From assembly GCA_013407085.1 (NCBI GenBank), contig JACCGJ010005167.1:62001-126000 (forward strand): 64,000 nucleotides of DNA, in the 5' to 3' direction. This document shows, one piece after another, positions 1 through 11,366 of the stretch; position 1 is the stretch's first letter, and each line of letters starts with the position of its first letter. A model generated the notes under the pieces. The model did no database searches. It had not been told where the DNA came from and worked only from the letters and a program-made list of their open reading frames with translations. The position numbers were made by a program, and so were the translations under genes. Source of the stretch: Atriophallophorus winterbourni. Lineage: Eukaryota > Platyhelminthes > Trematoda > Plagiorchiida > Microphallidae.

Positions 1-369
1 GTTGCATGTTCACTATGGAATAACTCTGAGTAGAACAACTCCGATTTAAAGATGTTTTATAAGAGGAACAAACCTCCTTTCAATTTTCTTCAGCAAAAAC
101 TTTTTCGGAATTTCAAAATTGTTCATTTTCCTACAAAATTGGCTGGTCAATTTTTCATGAGGGTTGCATCTACGCTATTAGTTCTTGGGAATTAAAAATA
201 ATGGCAGGCGATTTGCGTGTCTCAAGAGTGGAGCGAATATTACGACGCATATTAATGAGCTTTGGGCAACTACGTCACCCGTACTCGCTTTCAACTCTGA
301 AAATCCATTCACCTCAACGATCAAAACATCTAACAACAGCAATAAATGATTCCCTAATCGCGGTAGTGG

Positions 370-545
370 TTCACAACACGCCTCTTATGTATCAAAGTGA
401 TGTGTTGCTCACCTCCCCTGAAATTACGCCTTGAGCGCTTGACCACGAATCAGTATGTGATTCAGTGTTTGAATATCGCAGCTCGTTGTACGAACCCTAT
501 GCAACAGTTGCATTCAAGGAAAACCTTGTTAAACACTTATGTTTC
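370..545. repeat. dispersed hairpin-rich short repeat, copy near window start
   Basis: This short block matches a stretch at 18,640-18,800 and part of the 145-bp insertions at 27,155 and 59,150. Shared landmarks are the GCGCTTGACCA-like segment, a hairpin around GTGATTC and a motif reading TCGTTGTACGAACCCTAT. Just before it, positions 392-420 are the inverse complement of the first 40 bases of the 27,155 insertion, so here the two arms are arranged differently. No protein can be assigned. It is probably a non-autonomous element; its family is unknown to me. Confidence 0.5.
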
Positions 546-1379
546 ATTATCAGCCACTGATTGATCCCCATTGCTCCTAAAACGCGATAGACATGAAAAG
601 TTGGACGATGACGAAATTGGCACTATCGTAGGTGTTTGATTATATTGAAATCATTCATCTCAATGGGTGTACGCCAGCGTCCGTGGGATGCGAATGTTTA
701 TATTAACAAAACGATTAATAAGCATTCGGTCTAAACCCAATGTTCCCATTTCGTATTTTTTTCATTCAAAAAGGCGGTGTTAACAATTAATTAGTTTTCT
801 TATAGCAAAATGTGTTACAACAACAGTGAACTATCTAAAAACTATAATTTTCTTGGTTTTCGAATGCACTGTGGTGGGTCAAATAGGGATAGTACAATGT
901 AACCAGCAAAAATAATAGCACTTTCAGTAGTAATAACCATATCTACACTACGAATGAACAACATCGTTCCGGGAAAATTGCCGATTATTTGTAGGGTGAG
1001 TTTGAATTAAAACTTCTTGATGTGAGAGGGCACACTCATGAAAAATCTCAATTTACTTATTGGAGTGAGACTCACTGCAATAAAATTTAGTCAGTCAGAG
1101 TATCATGCTCTGGGTAAATAATCGCTAACTTAGCAAATTAAGCATTTCGTTTTCCAGACTGCGGCGGAGTAATGTGGATGTATTGTGCACCATCATTCAA
1201 GGTAAATCAAGGTTTTTAATGGTCTAAAAAGCAACAAGCTTAACAACAAACATAGGTTGGTAAAAATTGAAATTTAATTGTTTAAACAATCTAAGAAAAT
1301 AGATTAAACAGTATATAAGTGTTCTGGAAACGAATATTGCAATAAAAATTCGTCTAATTTCCTTTTAAAGTCATGCAAT

Positions 1380-2835
1380 CTAGTGGATTGAGCAACGGTT
1401 GAAGGTTAACAGTTCCAAGTAAAACAGACACGGACACAGTAAAAATACCTTCTACAGTTCAGGCGGGAATGGGGTAGGACCAGCACATATTCATGGGTCC
1501 GATAATTTCTCGTATCCCTTCGCGTGAATATATCCTGTAAGGGATGTATGTATTCATGATCCTTGGGAATATGTTGGGTGAAAATTTCCAAAATACCCGT
1601 TTGAGTTGCTTTTTTAAAGGCAGTATTAGTTTGAAGAGATGTTTTTAAACTGGAGGATATCCAGCCACCCGAATCGTTTTCTTCACTGCAATTTTCAAGG
1701 ACATGCGAACCTATGTGATATGTAAACTCAGCTCGATTCCCCACATTCATGATCCTGCATTTGTTGAAGTTAAACGGCGGTTTGTTCTTTAACGACCAGC
1801 TGTGAAGCGTATCAAGATCTTTTTGTAATAACAGGCGGTCTTCTGGACCACGAATGCTGAGCTAAATCTATAAGTCGTCCGCAAATAACGAAATGTTACA
1901 TCGAACAATTTCCGGTACTTCATTGACATAAACCAGAAAGTGGATCGGACCAAGGACTGAACCTTGGGGAATTCCGCTTGTTGCTGCGATTGGTTTGGAT
2001 AATGCACTATCAACACGTACCTGGTTAGCGCGATTTGTTAGGTAGTCATTTAGCCAATTCAGCAATTTTCCAGTGATACCAATCCTTTCAAGCTTCTGCA
2101 GTAGTAGAGAATGGTCTTTACGATCGAATGCTTTCGATATATGTAAGTAGCACGTATGCATTGTTGTCCTTTATCTACTGATTTTGTCCAATCATCTAGC
2201 GTTACCAGTAAATTAGACAAATAGGAATAATTTCGTCTGAATCCATGCTGGTTCCTCGAAAGCAACTGATTATTCTCGAAATGTTTCATTAGATCGTGAA
2301 CAATGAGTCGCTCAAGTAATTTTTGAATCACTGGTAACAGAGTAACGGGTCAGTAATTAGAGAAATCGGAGCGATTTCCACCTTTGTAAATTGGAGAAAT
2401 TATTCCACGTTTCCGATCTGTAGGAATCACTCCGCTTGCCAGTGTTTGCTCGAACCAATAAGTGAGTGGTTTCTATAGCAAACTTGTAAATTGCTTCAAT
2501 ATTTTCCGGGTTATTCCGTCGGCCCCGGGAGACTTTCCGGTTTTAAGATTAAATAAACCTTGGAGGACGCGTTTCGAAGTGACACTTATTTCACTTATGG
2601 CAACCGTGTTTGAAAGTGTTTTATTTCGGATGTTTACTGCATGTTCTATCGGGTTGAATACCGATGAATAGAACGTGGCTAAAGCATCAGAATTTTCTGC
2701 TGCAGTTGTTGTTGTTCCAGCTGATGTGTTCAAGGACGCTACTCCATGTTTCACCTTAGCTTGATCGTCAACCATACTATACAGTATTTTGGGGTTTCGC
2801 TCCATCATGCTTGATATCACTTCTTGGAAGCACAA
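1380..2835 (-). pseudogene. CR1 reverse transcriptase, broken
   Basis: The RT of the minus-strand CR1 element, in pieces. From 2,835 down: LFNLKTGKSPGADGI, then QHGFRRNYS, a frameshift near 2,160, AFDRKDHSLLLQKL, the conserved SGIPQGSVLGPIHFLVY, and the catalytic FADD box followed at once by a stop near 1,870. After that come KPPFNFNKCR and the C-terminal PHSRLNCRRYFYCVRVCF block, ending near 1,406. Between EYI and HPLQDIF about 60 residues usual in related copies (the MEYGVQSWSPWLKKD segment) are missing. The same deletion is in copy II, so it predates the duplication. Not functional. Confidence 0.8.
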
Positions 2836-3054
2836 CTTATCTTGGATGACAAATTTGTTTACTTTGTTCCGCAGTAAACGGAATGTTTCCCAGGTCTCTG
2901 ATGATGAGTTTTGCCGATGGTGTCGCCAAGCAATGTTTCGTACCGTTAACCACTTACGAGTTCAGCTTCTTAATTTAAATTCAAAGATTTTTCTTGAGTT
3001 CCTGAGGACAAATTCGGAGCTCACTTCGATTACACTTTTGAGATTAGATAATAG

Positions 3055-3852
3055 CTATTTCCAAAACTCATTTACGTTGCTGGTTTCCGGTTGGAAGTTA
3101 AACGCGTTTTTCAGAGCATCACTCAACGCCATAGTGTTGATCCGCCTAACTGTTTTACGGACATCATTTGTTCTTACAGCTTCAAACAGATAGTCAAACT
3201 GGATGACGACGTGATCACTTAGTCCCAGTGGACTTTCGTAAGCAACGTTATCAATGTCGTGTTCATTCCTTGTCAATACAAGATCTAAGAGTGAGGGTAA
3301 ATCGTTTCCGCGGTATCGGGTGTTACATGTAATGTGGTTATAAAGAGGAATATCGTCAAACAACTCACTGAATGCGCGCTCGAGGGAGTGTTCTGGGTAA
3401 ATGGTGCTGATCTGCAGATTCGGTAAATTGAGGTCACCCATAATCAAAAATCCGCAAGTGTATCTGGAAGTAACCATGCGAATTTTATCCATTGGAGCCA
3501 GATTGTAAGTTTCCTGTGCAGACGGTGGGCGATATACTACTCCCAAAACACAGTCTTCGCCGTTAGATAGTCGGACTGAGCACCAAAGTGTAACCAGTAA
3601 CACGATGTCTGTATCCGTAATATCACGACACAGAATGTTTTTGCTATAATACAAAGCTACTCCTCCTTCTCTTGTTACACGGTCATGACGAATAAGTGAC
3701 ATTCCTGGTAATTCTAATTTACTATTTGTTTGCTGATTCTGTAGCCACGTTTCCGTTACGGCGATGATGTCTGGTGAACATCTCAGAAAAACTGCACGCA
3801 GTTTACCGGTTTTGTTTCTGAGACATTGTGCGTTGGTGTAGATGCATTTCAT
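3055..3852 (-). CDS. CR1 endonuclease domain (EEP/AP-endonuclease type), open
   Basis: This 265-residue open frame is an exonuclease-endonuclease-phosphatase domain, the enzyme that nicks target DNA to start reverse transcription. Visible family motifs in order are: the start block YTNAQ, the catalytic glutamate in VTETWL, the GVVYRPP strand, the GDLNLP block with Asp and Asn, LLDLVLT, and the terminal SDHVV with the catalytic Asp-His pair. All expected catalytic positions appear present. It continues downstream into a broken linker and RT, so the domain is intact but not part of an intact polyprotein. Copy II has lost it completely by deletion. Confidence 0.75.
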   Translation of the reverse strand: MKCIYTNAQCLRNKTGKLRAVFLRCSPDIIAVTETWLQNQQTNSKLELPGMSLIRHDRVTREGGVALYYSKNILCRDITDTDIVLLVTLWCSVRLSNGEDCVLGVVYRPPSAQETYNLAPMDKIRMVTSRYTCGFLIMGDLNLPNLQISTIYPEHSLERAFSELFDDIPLYNHITCNTRYRGNDLPSLLDLVLTRNEHDIDNVAYESPLGLSDHVVIQFDYLFEAVRTNDVRKTVRRINTMALSDALKNAFNFQPETSNVNEFWK

Positions 3853-3904
3853 AGTTGTTTTTCACAACAAGAATGGGGTGTGGGTGAGAAGGCTAGTGGA
3901 GTGC

Positions 3905-5400
3905 AGAATATCTGTTAAGCCGACTCCTCCAGAGTCGGCAACTGAAGGTATTTTGCTTGCAGGGAGGCTTGATCGTTTTGAGGTTCTAATGTTGAAATGC
4001 AGTTATCTATCGTATCGGTTGAACTTGATTCTGACACGTCAAAAACTGATTGACTTAGTAGTGTTTCTATTGAACTTAGGACTGCATCTATCTTTCCAAT
4101 ATGGTGTTTCGATGCACCTAGTCTAATTTCCGCGGGATTATTCTGCGGCCATTTTCCCAGCGAGTTTTGACCGTGTTCAACATATCTTTACGAAGAACGT
4201 CATTTCAAGGGGCTTAGGACCGATGCCATTATAATTCGGAGATTTGGGGATGCGGAACGTGTCTGTCACAGCTACATCATGCAAACCAAGTATATCACTG
4301 TGGAATCTCCCGTGTAACTGATCGTATTTGCGCTGCACCGCTTTATCAGTTGCTTCATTAGCTTCTAGAACTCGCAAAAGGATTATACTTCGATCATCCC
4401 TCCGTTTCGTTTGGTCTTGTTGCTTGTCCTTTCGGGCACTTTCCCACCAACACACATCAGCAAAGATCCTTGCAGTGATCTCTGAGCGCTCCGTGCGCAG
4501 GAGAAAAGCGGACAGTAAGATGTTTTGAGATCCCTTTCAGAGTGAACCGTTATTCTAAGCAAACCTGGCTGGTCCAGATTTGAAGAAGTAGGTTTACGGC
4601 TTAGTCGTATCAATGATAGTGGTTCAACTGGCTTCAAGACCATGATGTTGCACAACCTTTTCCATTCTTCTTTATCGTGCTTCAGCCTGTCCCCTAGTAA
4701 GGTGGCACTCGTTTCCTTTACGTTGGTGCAAATCACGCTTAGTCCATGGACTGAATGTTCACTGTGTGTTTGGCGTTTTCGCTGGTTGCTGGACATTTCA
4801 ACTGCCTTAGATCGAATAACTATCATGTTTCGTTTGGGATTATTATGTACAAAGACTTTTGGTTTTGAACCTGGGGGTTTTCGCTGAACGGACCAGGGAG
4901 GTTTTGGGCAGACAGGGCTTTAACAGTCGCACATATAAAGGTGGCCTTTTGATGAAAGGGACGCACCTCAAGACACTCCGGCACATTTGCAACAGCTGAA
5001 CCTTCGTGTTAAAAGATCTCCGAAGATTTAGCGTTTATCTGACTGGTATTACCGTCAGTGGTGTCCGATTTATCGAACAATATACTGGCAAATTGAGAAT
5101 TTTGAGCGGTTGCCAGAGTCTCGACCGATGTCTTCAACGTTTGTAGGATAAAATCTAAGCTCAGCATCCGCTCATCCAGGTTGCTTTGCGCAACACTTGT
5201 TCGAGCAGTTAAATCTGCGTTTGGTTCAGCTCGACAACTTTTGCACACGTAGCATACACCAGGCATATTTTCATCATTCAGAATCGATAACGCCTCCGGG
5301 GTCAATGATTCGTCACATTTTTTTGACATGTATGGGAACAGATTCGACACGTGACAGATTTGACCTTACCACTGACGACTTGTTGTTATTGCCTGAACTT
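3905..5400 (-). pseudogene. CR1 ORF1 (PHD-like finger plus nucleic-acid-binding domain), frameshifted
   Basis: ORF1 of the CR1 element, presumably its RNA-binding protein. The N-terminal part carries a Cys/His cluster ending in CYVCKSC (about 5,250-5,230). In copy II the cluster is intact as CRIC, CHKKC and CYVCKSC, a PHD-like arrangement. Here a base is missing near 5,325 in a T-run, so the first half of the finger is out of frame with the second. The C-terminal part (around 4,400-4,200) has ILGLHDVAVTDTFRIPKSPN, the block that in related ORF1 proteins precedes a conserved PL-rich strand. The frame ends at a stop near 3,918, just before the endonuclease frame. At least three frame changes are needed to read it through, so it is dead. 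Confidence 0.7.
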
Positions 5401-5440
5401 GTTTGAAACGGCGACCGGATGATTATGGGAACCGAACAAC

Positions 5441-6555
5441 CTCAAATGGATGCGCGTTAGTTGGTGTGATTGAAGAAAATTAAAGCCGGCTAATCCACAC
5501 ACAGGCTGTTGCAAACAATTATTTATTATATTGTGCCAGTTATTTTTTCAACACAGCGCTCATGCTTTCATATACAACGAACCGAATGAGACGAATAGTT
5601 AATTACCTTGGGACCAGAATCCGCATGCGCTTGGAGCAGTGGAATTACCCTCAGATTATGCCTAGACCTCAACAACATGATGTCTGGTTTATGCGAATTT
5701 TATACATCCACAATACTCTGTTGCCTATATAAAGTCGAAAATATTGGTTGTGCTTCTTAAGGGTCAATTTGAATTTTTAAAGAATGTAACTATTGGCTCG
5801 TTGTCATATTTACCCATCTCATATTAGAATCTTCAAATTTCAACCAAAATTCCTTCAACTCGATTGGTCAGCGGTTGTAAGCTGGCATTCCAATTAATAA
5901 TAAAGCCTATATCCTGTTAAATTTCAAGGATTGTAATCGTGCAGTACTTATGTGCTAAGCGGCCAACACCGCGCTAAATTGATTAGCCACCGCGTGTGAA
6001 AACACGCTGGATTCTCTGTCATTTCTATTTGCTTCTCATATGTCGCCAGGTCTTGGCAACCTAACAGTTTCTTAGCCCATGTGCAATCTACGACTATGCA
6101 TCACTATGCTTCGACCAGGCTTGCGATTTCATGTATACATACACACACAGCTTTTCAAGATTGAAAAATCAGGTACTCTTTTACCCTTCATTTCACCAAA
6201 TATCCTATTATTCGGTTGAGATTTGGAGATGTGTTTTACTGGTTCAGTCCCTCTATTAATATTTTGCTTTGATTATGTCTTAATTTTGAGCGGTTCAATT
6301 AATCCGATGACTTAAAATTTGTGTTCACGAATAAAGGCGTTTGTTCTTCATAATTTGATTCCTACATTACAGAACCCATTTTGAGCACTCTTGGTTTTAA
6401 AATACGGACAGTTAGCTTTTCGTAGTATATGTTACCGATTCTACACATTTTATTGAGCACGCTTAAACGATTGTATCATTTAGTTTGGAGGTTGTATTCG
6501 GCTTGTCTGTAATGACAGTTTTTTCATGTACCTTGCTGCCATCTTATATGAGGGC
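5441..6555. other. intermodule spacer, no gene seen
   Basis: About 1.1 kb between the CR1 ORF1 end and the next CR1 fragment. It recurs with few changes at 21,861-22,985. I see no domain, no convincing open frame and no terminal repeats; a short CA-rich run lies at about 6,136-6,150. It may hold the 5' UTR of the minus-strand CR1 element. Confidence 0.5.
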
Positions 6556-6559
6556 AGAG

Positions 6560-9010
6560 TTCAATCGTCATGCAGAAGCTTGAAAGGCATGGTATCACCG
6601 GAAATTTGTTCAATTGGCAACATGACTTCCTAACAAATCGCACTGCCCAGGTAAGTTTTGACGGTAAATTATCACAACCAATCGCAGCAAATAGTGTAGT
6701 TCCCCAAGTTTCAGTCCTTGGTCCTGTCCCTTGAGTTGTAGCACGGTTGCTAATGACTGGAAATGTGGACTAATCACTCCGATATACAAAGGAGGGAACC
6801 GATCTGATGTGTCTAACTACAGACCAGTCACGTTGTTGCCAGTGGTCTCTGAAGTTCTCGAACGACTTGTGGCCGACGAACTTATCAAACACTTGGAACA
6901 AAATAAGCTTCTTTCCATCGCACAGCACGGATTCAGGACAAGACACTCCTGTCTCATCAATCTTCTCATAACTCTTGATAATTGGACTCGAGCCGTGGAC
7001 GATGGATGCCCTATCCATGCTTGTTACTTGGACATGTCTAAAGCTTTTGATCGTGTTAACCACAGCATACTGCTACAAAAATTGGAGCAGCTCGGGGTAT
7101 GCGGCAGACTATTGGCCTGGATAAAGGATTACTTGACTGGTAGAGTTATAAGGGTTAGAGTTGATGGGGCACTATCCAGCCCAGTAGAAGTTACAAGTGG
7201 CGTACCTCAAGGCTCAGTCTTGGGGCCAATACTCTTCCTCGTGTACGCGAATGATATATTCGAAATCGTACGCAGCAAAATCATTTTATTTGCGGATGAC
7301 ATCAAAGTCTGGTCTAGCATACGCGCCCTAGAAGATTGCCAAATTCTTCAAAGAGATCTCGAAGCACTTCATAGTTGATCCTTGCGGAACTGCTTACCAT
7401 TCAACATCCAAAAATGTAAAATGTTGAACGTCGGTAAATCATTCGAATTCACATACTCACTGGGATCTCAGCAACGTTCATGGGTTACTGAAGAGAAAGA
7501 CCTGGGCGTGTGGATTAGCAGTAACCTTAAGTCTTCACGGCACTGTTCTGTTGTATACAAAAAGTGCTGCCAAATCTTAGCATTGCTCAGAAGGATCTTT
7601 GGTCGTTTCTCAAGGCAGATACTCCCACGTATAATTAACACCTATATCAGACCAACAATGGAGTATGCTGTTCAAGCATGGTCCCCATGGTTACAAAAGG
7701 ACATGACCTTGCTGCAACGGGTATACCACCGCGCTACAAAACTGGTGACCGGGCTATACAACAGGCCATACGAGGAGCGGATTGCAACACTAAACCTCTT
7801 TGACTTTTCGTACCGTCGTCTCAGGGGTGACTTGATCCTGCTTTTCAACATTCTGCATACAGTGGATCACCCACTTGAACACCTGTTTCATCGGCAAGAA
7901 GCACGTGGTAGCAGATCGCATGGATACAAGTTAATTATTCCACACTCCAGATCAAATTGTCGAAGGTTTTTCTTTGCTGTCAGAGTCTGTTTTCTATGGA
8001 ACTCCCTGCCCCCACATATCATTTGCGCAACAAGCCTGAACATGTTCAAGGCTGAACTTGACAAGTATATGTTGACCAAACCCAACTTTGCACCTGAATA
8101 CACGTGCTGACTTTCCATGTGTATAAAACATTTTTTAATTTTAATATGTGGTTACTGTAAAGTATTTGCTTTTTAGACCATTAAAACTTTGAATTACTTT
8201 GAATTACTTTTCTGGTTTATGTCAATGAAGTACCGGAAATTATTGAATGTAACATTCAGTTATTTGCGTCTTATCCGTAGATCAGAAGACCGCCTGTTAT
8301 TACAAAAGATCTTGATACGCTTCCCAACTGGTCGTTGAAGAACAAACTGCTATTTAACTTCAACAAATGCAGGCTCATAAATGTGGGGAATCGAGTAGGG
8401 TTCACATACCATATAGGTTCACATGTCATTGAAAATTACAGTAAAGTAAATGATTTGGATGTCTGGATATGCTCATTTAAAAAACCCGATTCATAATAAC
8501 ACTGGTTTACAATATCAACCCGTGTCCTCAATATACTCGAACGGGTATTTTGAAAATTTTCGCCCAAGATATTGCCGAGGATCATGAATACATACTTGAG
8601 ACCAGTCATGGAATACGGTGTCAAGTCGGTATCCGTGGCTCAAGAAGGATGTGGAACTTATGCAGCGAATCTATCACCGCTCAACAAAACTAGTTTTCTG
8701 CATTCGAAACAAGTCATATAAATAAAGAATAGCTCAACGGAATTTGTTCGACTTTCCTTATCGACGAATCAGAGGAAATCTTATCTTACTATAAAAATCA
8801 TTCCATAACCCGTACCATCACTTACAGGATTTATTCACGCGAAGGGATTCGAGAAAATATCAGACACATAAATTTGTGCTGGTGGTACCCTATTCCGTCC
8901 TGAACTGTAGGATGTATTTTTACTCAGTCCGTATCTGTTTTACTTGAAACGGTTTACTTTCAACCGTTGATCACTCAACTAGATTGCACGAATTTTAAAA
9001 AAACAATAAT
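6560..9010 (+). pseudogene. CR1 RT fragment split by a nested CR1 insertion (copy I)
   Basis: Two pieces of one plus-strand CR1 RT flank the insertion at 6,732-8,213. The left piece reads MQKLERHGITGN and DFLTNRTAQVSFDG up to SVLGPVP. The right piece resumes with FLVYVNEVPEIIE, then LLFNFNKCRLINVGN, the WLKKDVELMQRIYHRSTKL block and VPYSVLNCRMYFYSVRICF near 8,930. The same family is seen unsplit at 27,420-28,560, where the join reads continuously across the insertion point. Many stops and shifts are present. Confidence 0.7.
6732..8213 (+). pseudogene. nested 5'-truncated CR1 with RT and 3' end (copy I)
   Basis: A 5'-truncated CR1 copy encoding the RT from the PIYKGGNRSD block to the C-terminus, ending at 8,110. 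Motifs seen: NYRPVTLLPV, QHGFRTRHSC, SKAFDRVNHS, SGVPQGSVLGPILFLVYAND, the catalytic FADD, LPFNIQKCKMLNVGK, MEYAVQAWSPWLQKDM, IPHSRSNCRRFFFAVRVCFL. A single stop (TGA at 7,376-7,378, where copy II has TGG) splits it. The 3' end is a short UTR closing with TTTGAATTAC twice and then TTT, just before the host CR1 sequence resumes. No clear target duplication is seen. Confidence 0.8.
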
Positions 9011-9239
9011 TCGAACATTTTATTGAATTATTCGTTTCCCAAACACTGATATACTGCTTAATCTAATTCCTGATATTGTTTTATGCACTTACATTTAAAT
9101 GTTAATCATCCTATGGTTATTGTTTACAACTACCGTAAAACAAAATGCGTTATATTCTAAACAATCGTTCATTCATACAGAGACTAATTCATTGATTATT
9201 CTAACCTGTTGCGCTTGCCGTTTACATTACGTTTTGTAC

Positions 9240-9690
9240 ATGCAATGATATTCTATTGTGTGATTGGACATACCATCGTGGAAGAAAACTCATACGTGAT
9301 CTCGATAAACTGACGCACGAGGAAAGAATGAAAACGCTTAGCATCCCTATTCTGCTTCAAATATGTATTCGAATTAATGTGATACATAGGAAAATATTAC
9401 ATCCAAACCTCCCTTTAAATAAATTATTCAAACACCGTGAGCCGCAACATAGATGCAACCAATCCCCGGTAGTACAAACTTCACTTTCCCACAGTTGGTT
9501 TCCTTACGTGTGTTTTGTTTGGAATGCGCTCTTTGAAGCTATTGACACCACTCCGTGTGTCGACACATTCATTCGAACTTTGGACACACTCACGGTAAGT
9601 ATTCAACACGACTATACGTGGCATTACATGATTATGAGTTATTTTCATTTTAATGAACGAATATTTGCTATGCCACGGTCAATATGAAGC
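9240..9690 (+). pseudogene. CR1-clade RT C-terminal fragment, open over 143 codons (copy I)
   Basis: The frame from 9,256 to 9,687 encodes the C-terminal region of a CR1-like RT. It has YHRGRKLIRDLDKLTHEERM, LLQICIRINVIHRKIL, then FKHREPQHR, SLSHSWFPYVCFVWNALFEA and FIRTLDTL, matching the order YHR-KL-x-EER ... FF-RV-WN-LP ... F-L-L seen in the other CR1 copies here. It is a different subfamily from the neighbours. Equivalents at 28,880, 45,500 and 62,480 are broken by frameshifts; this copy is the least damaged. It lacks RT catalytic motifs. Confidence 0.65.
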
Positions 9691-10568
9691 TGAGTGATTT
9701 TTGTTTCCGCAAATTATTGAATGTTGAAAGGAAAAACTGAAGATTAACACCGAATGTGAGTAGACTATTTTGAATTGGTTTAGATGTTTCTAATCTCGGC
9801 TTTCTGGTGACCACTCACGTAAACCTGTTCAGAAGAATAAGCCACACAAGTAATCCGCTTGTGGCGATTTTGGCCATCACATAGCGGGCTTCTAAATTTT
9901 CAAGTTTATTGCGTTCTGGGAATAATTGCGCATGTTGTGAACGTAAATTTGACGTCGGCATCTAACGGAACGGATTCATTGCTCCCATTTGGAAGTTGCG
10001 ATTTTTCCAAATGAGATTTCTCAATTGAACTATGAATATACGTTTTCGAGAGTAGGCTTGCGACGCATGTGAAAAATGCTTAAAACAATTCGGAATCTGC
10101 ACTTCAGTCAACGATGCAATGCAATTTTTCTGATCAGTTATACTCCAATAAGGCTACGCACGAGTGTGTTTGAAATCTTGTGACAGCGTTACGAACTGAA
10201 AAAACGATAGTCTGCGCACATGTCATGTGTTTTATAACTGCGCAATATTTAGCTAATCCAACGAATATTTTCGAATAAATTCACGAATGAGCCAGGTAAT
10301 GTCATTTCCATATTTTGAAAGTAATCTATTTCAACATCTTTAATTTGACTCACACATATAAATAAGCCTGAATAAAATAGAATATCAATGCATGAGAGAT
10401 AACCAACATTGGTTGTGTTCTCAGAGGCATCGTACGCGAGGTTGTGGGGATCTTTGTCACACGCAAGTTATGAAATGCAAAGATACATGTCTTCGTGCAT
10501 GGCAATGTGCTTATATCTTTTCGTGATTTCGCAACTTAAGAAGAATGGAACGCTTGAACGGAACTTAC
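9691..10568. other. spacer downstream of the ASTE1-like gene, no gene seen
   Basis: About 0.9 kb conserved in copies II (29,300-30,186) and III (45,900-46,743). No domain-bearing frame, no RNA gene and no terminal repeats were recognised. It could hold 3' exon or UTR sequence of the minus-strand ASTE1-like gene. Confidence 0.4.
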
Positions 10569-10729
10569 TTCCATGCAATTTTCATTAATATAATCAAATA
10601 AGTGCGACTGATTCTCAGCTTTTAAGAGTAGCATATTACAATCGAATATCAGACAACGACAAGTTTCCAGTGTTGGTAAAAACGGATGGAATGCAAAAAG
10701 TAACTTTGGAACTTTTTCCAAAACATTTT
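10569..10729 (-). other. candidate exon 3' of the ASTE1-like gene (copy I)
   Basis: On the minus strand a 161-base stretch is bounded by an acceptor-like TTTTAATGTATAG and a strong donor, ATGGAA followed by GTAAGT. Inside, one frame is open for 53 codons, including KVPKLLFAFHPFLPT and CNMLLLKAENQSHLFDYINE. Length, both splice-like borders and the frame are kept in copies II (30,187-30,347) and III (46,744-46,904). However, the few differences (E/K, L/M, L/Q, I/M) are all amino-acid changing, which does not favour strong selection. I could not find an in-frame donor in the preceding ASTE1 exon, so linkage to that gene is only a possibility. Confidence 0.3.
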
Positions 10730-10920
10730 CTATACATTAAAAGTACTATTATTGGCCTGTTTATTCAATTTGTATGAATAGTCTATACAACCTATGAATA
10801 ATTCGAACTCGTCATGCAAGTTTTAGCTAACTTAATCTGAGTGCGAATAAACAACAATTGACATAAATTACTAAAAAATAATCTGCGGTTTAAAAATGCT
10901 CAGTTATATGCATTTACATC

Positions 10921-11165
10921 CCTTACACCCGACGACCGGTTTCGTACTGTTTACAATCTCTAGGCAGGGACAGTACGATTAGGCTCCGCTTGTAAACCAC
11001 TGTTGGATAAAGGTGGAACGATCAACCTGGTCAAACACATGTGACCATGAACATGTAGGTGGGTAACACCAAAAGCCATGAAAAACTGCTCACTTGCATG
11101 CCTATGCATCACTCGCACACACCACGACATGTTTCCTGCGGTTTGCAATCTTCTGATAAGGGAAG
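10921..11165 (-). ncRNA. hammerhead-ribozyme-like tandem repeats, two units (copy I)
   Basis: Two minus-strand units about 190 bp apart have the hammerhead order: a CUGANGA-like box, 13 bases for stem II, GAAA, a 2-bp stem III with a 2-base loop, then UC. Unit 1 (core at 11,155-11,149, GAAA at 11,135-11,132) has CAGAAGA, one change from the consensus, and a stem II pairing UUGC with GCAG. Unit 3 (core at 10,964-10,958, GAAA at 10,944-10,941) has CUAGAGA, with two core changes, and GAAACCGGUC. Stem III positions vary with pairing kept. Known Penelope-like elements carry hammerheads with similarly short stem III. These units look inactive. Confidence 0.45.
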
Positions 11166-11366
11166 TACTGACAGGAAGAACGGTTAACGTACTAAGCGAT
11201 CAGATTAAATGAATTTATGGATAAAAACTAATTTCAGGCACATAACATTTAGTTGAGTAAGTAACGATAGAAGATAGACTGTCTTAGATAAAACACACGA
11301 ATGTCTGAACGAAAGATTTGAACAGATATGTTTGTGATTTTCATCAAGGAATTCATCCTCAACCAT

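Larger units (their letters stand above)
1195..5440 (-). mobile_element. CR1-like non-LTR retrotransposon, near full length but decayed (copy I)
   Basis: Read on the minus strand, this element has the CR1 order: ORF1 with a zinc finger (about 5,400-3,905), an apurinic-type endonuclease (3,852-3,055), a reverse transcriptase (about 2,835-1,380), then a 3' UTR ending near 1,195. The 3' end reads CTTTTTAGACCATTAAAA followed by two imperfect decamers of the GATTTACCTT type. The plus-strand CR1 ending at 8,213 has the same kind of terminus. Frameshifts and stops interrupt all parts except the endonuclease. The second copy, 19,465-21,860, lacks about 1.85 kb internally. The CR1 assignment rests on domain order, RT motifs and tail type. 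Confidence 0.8.
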
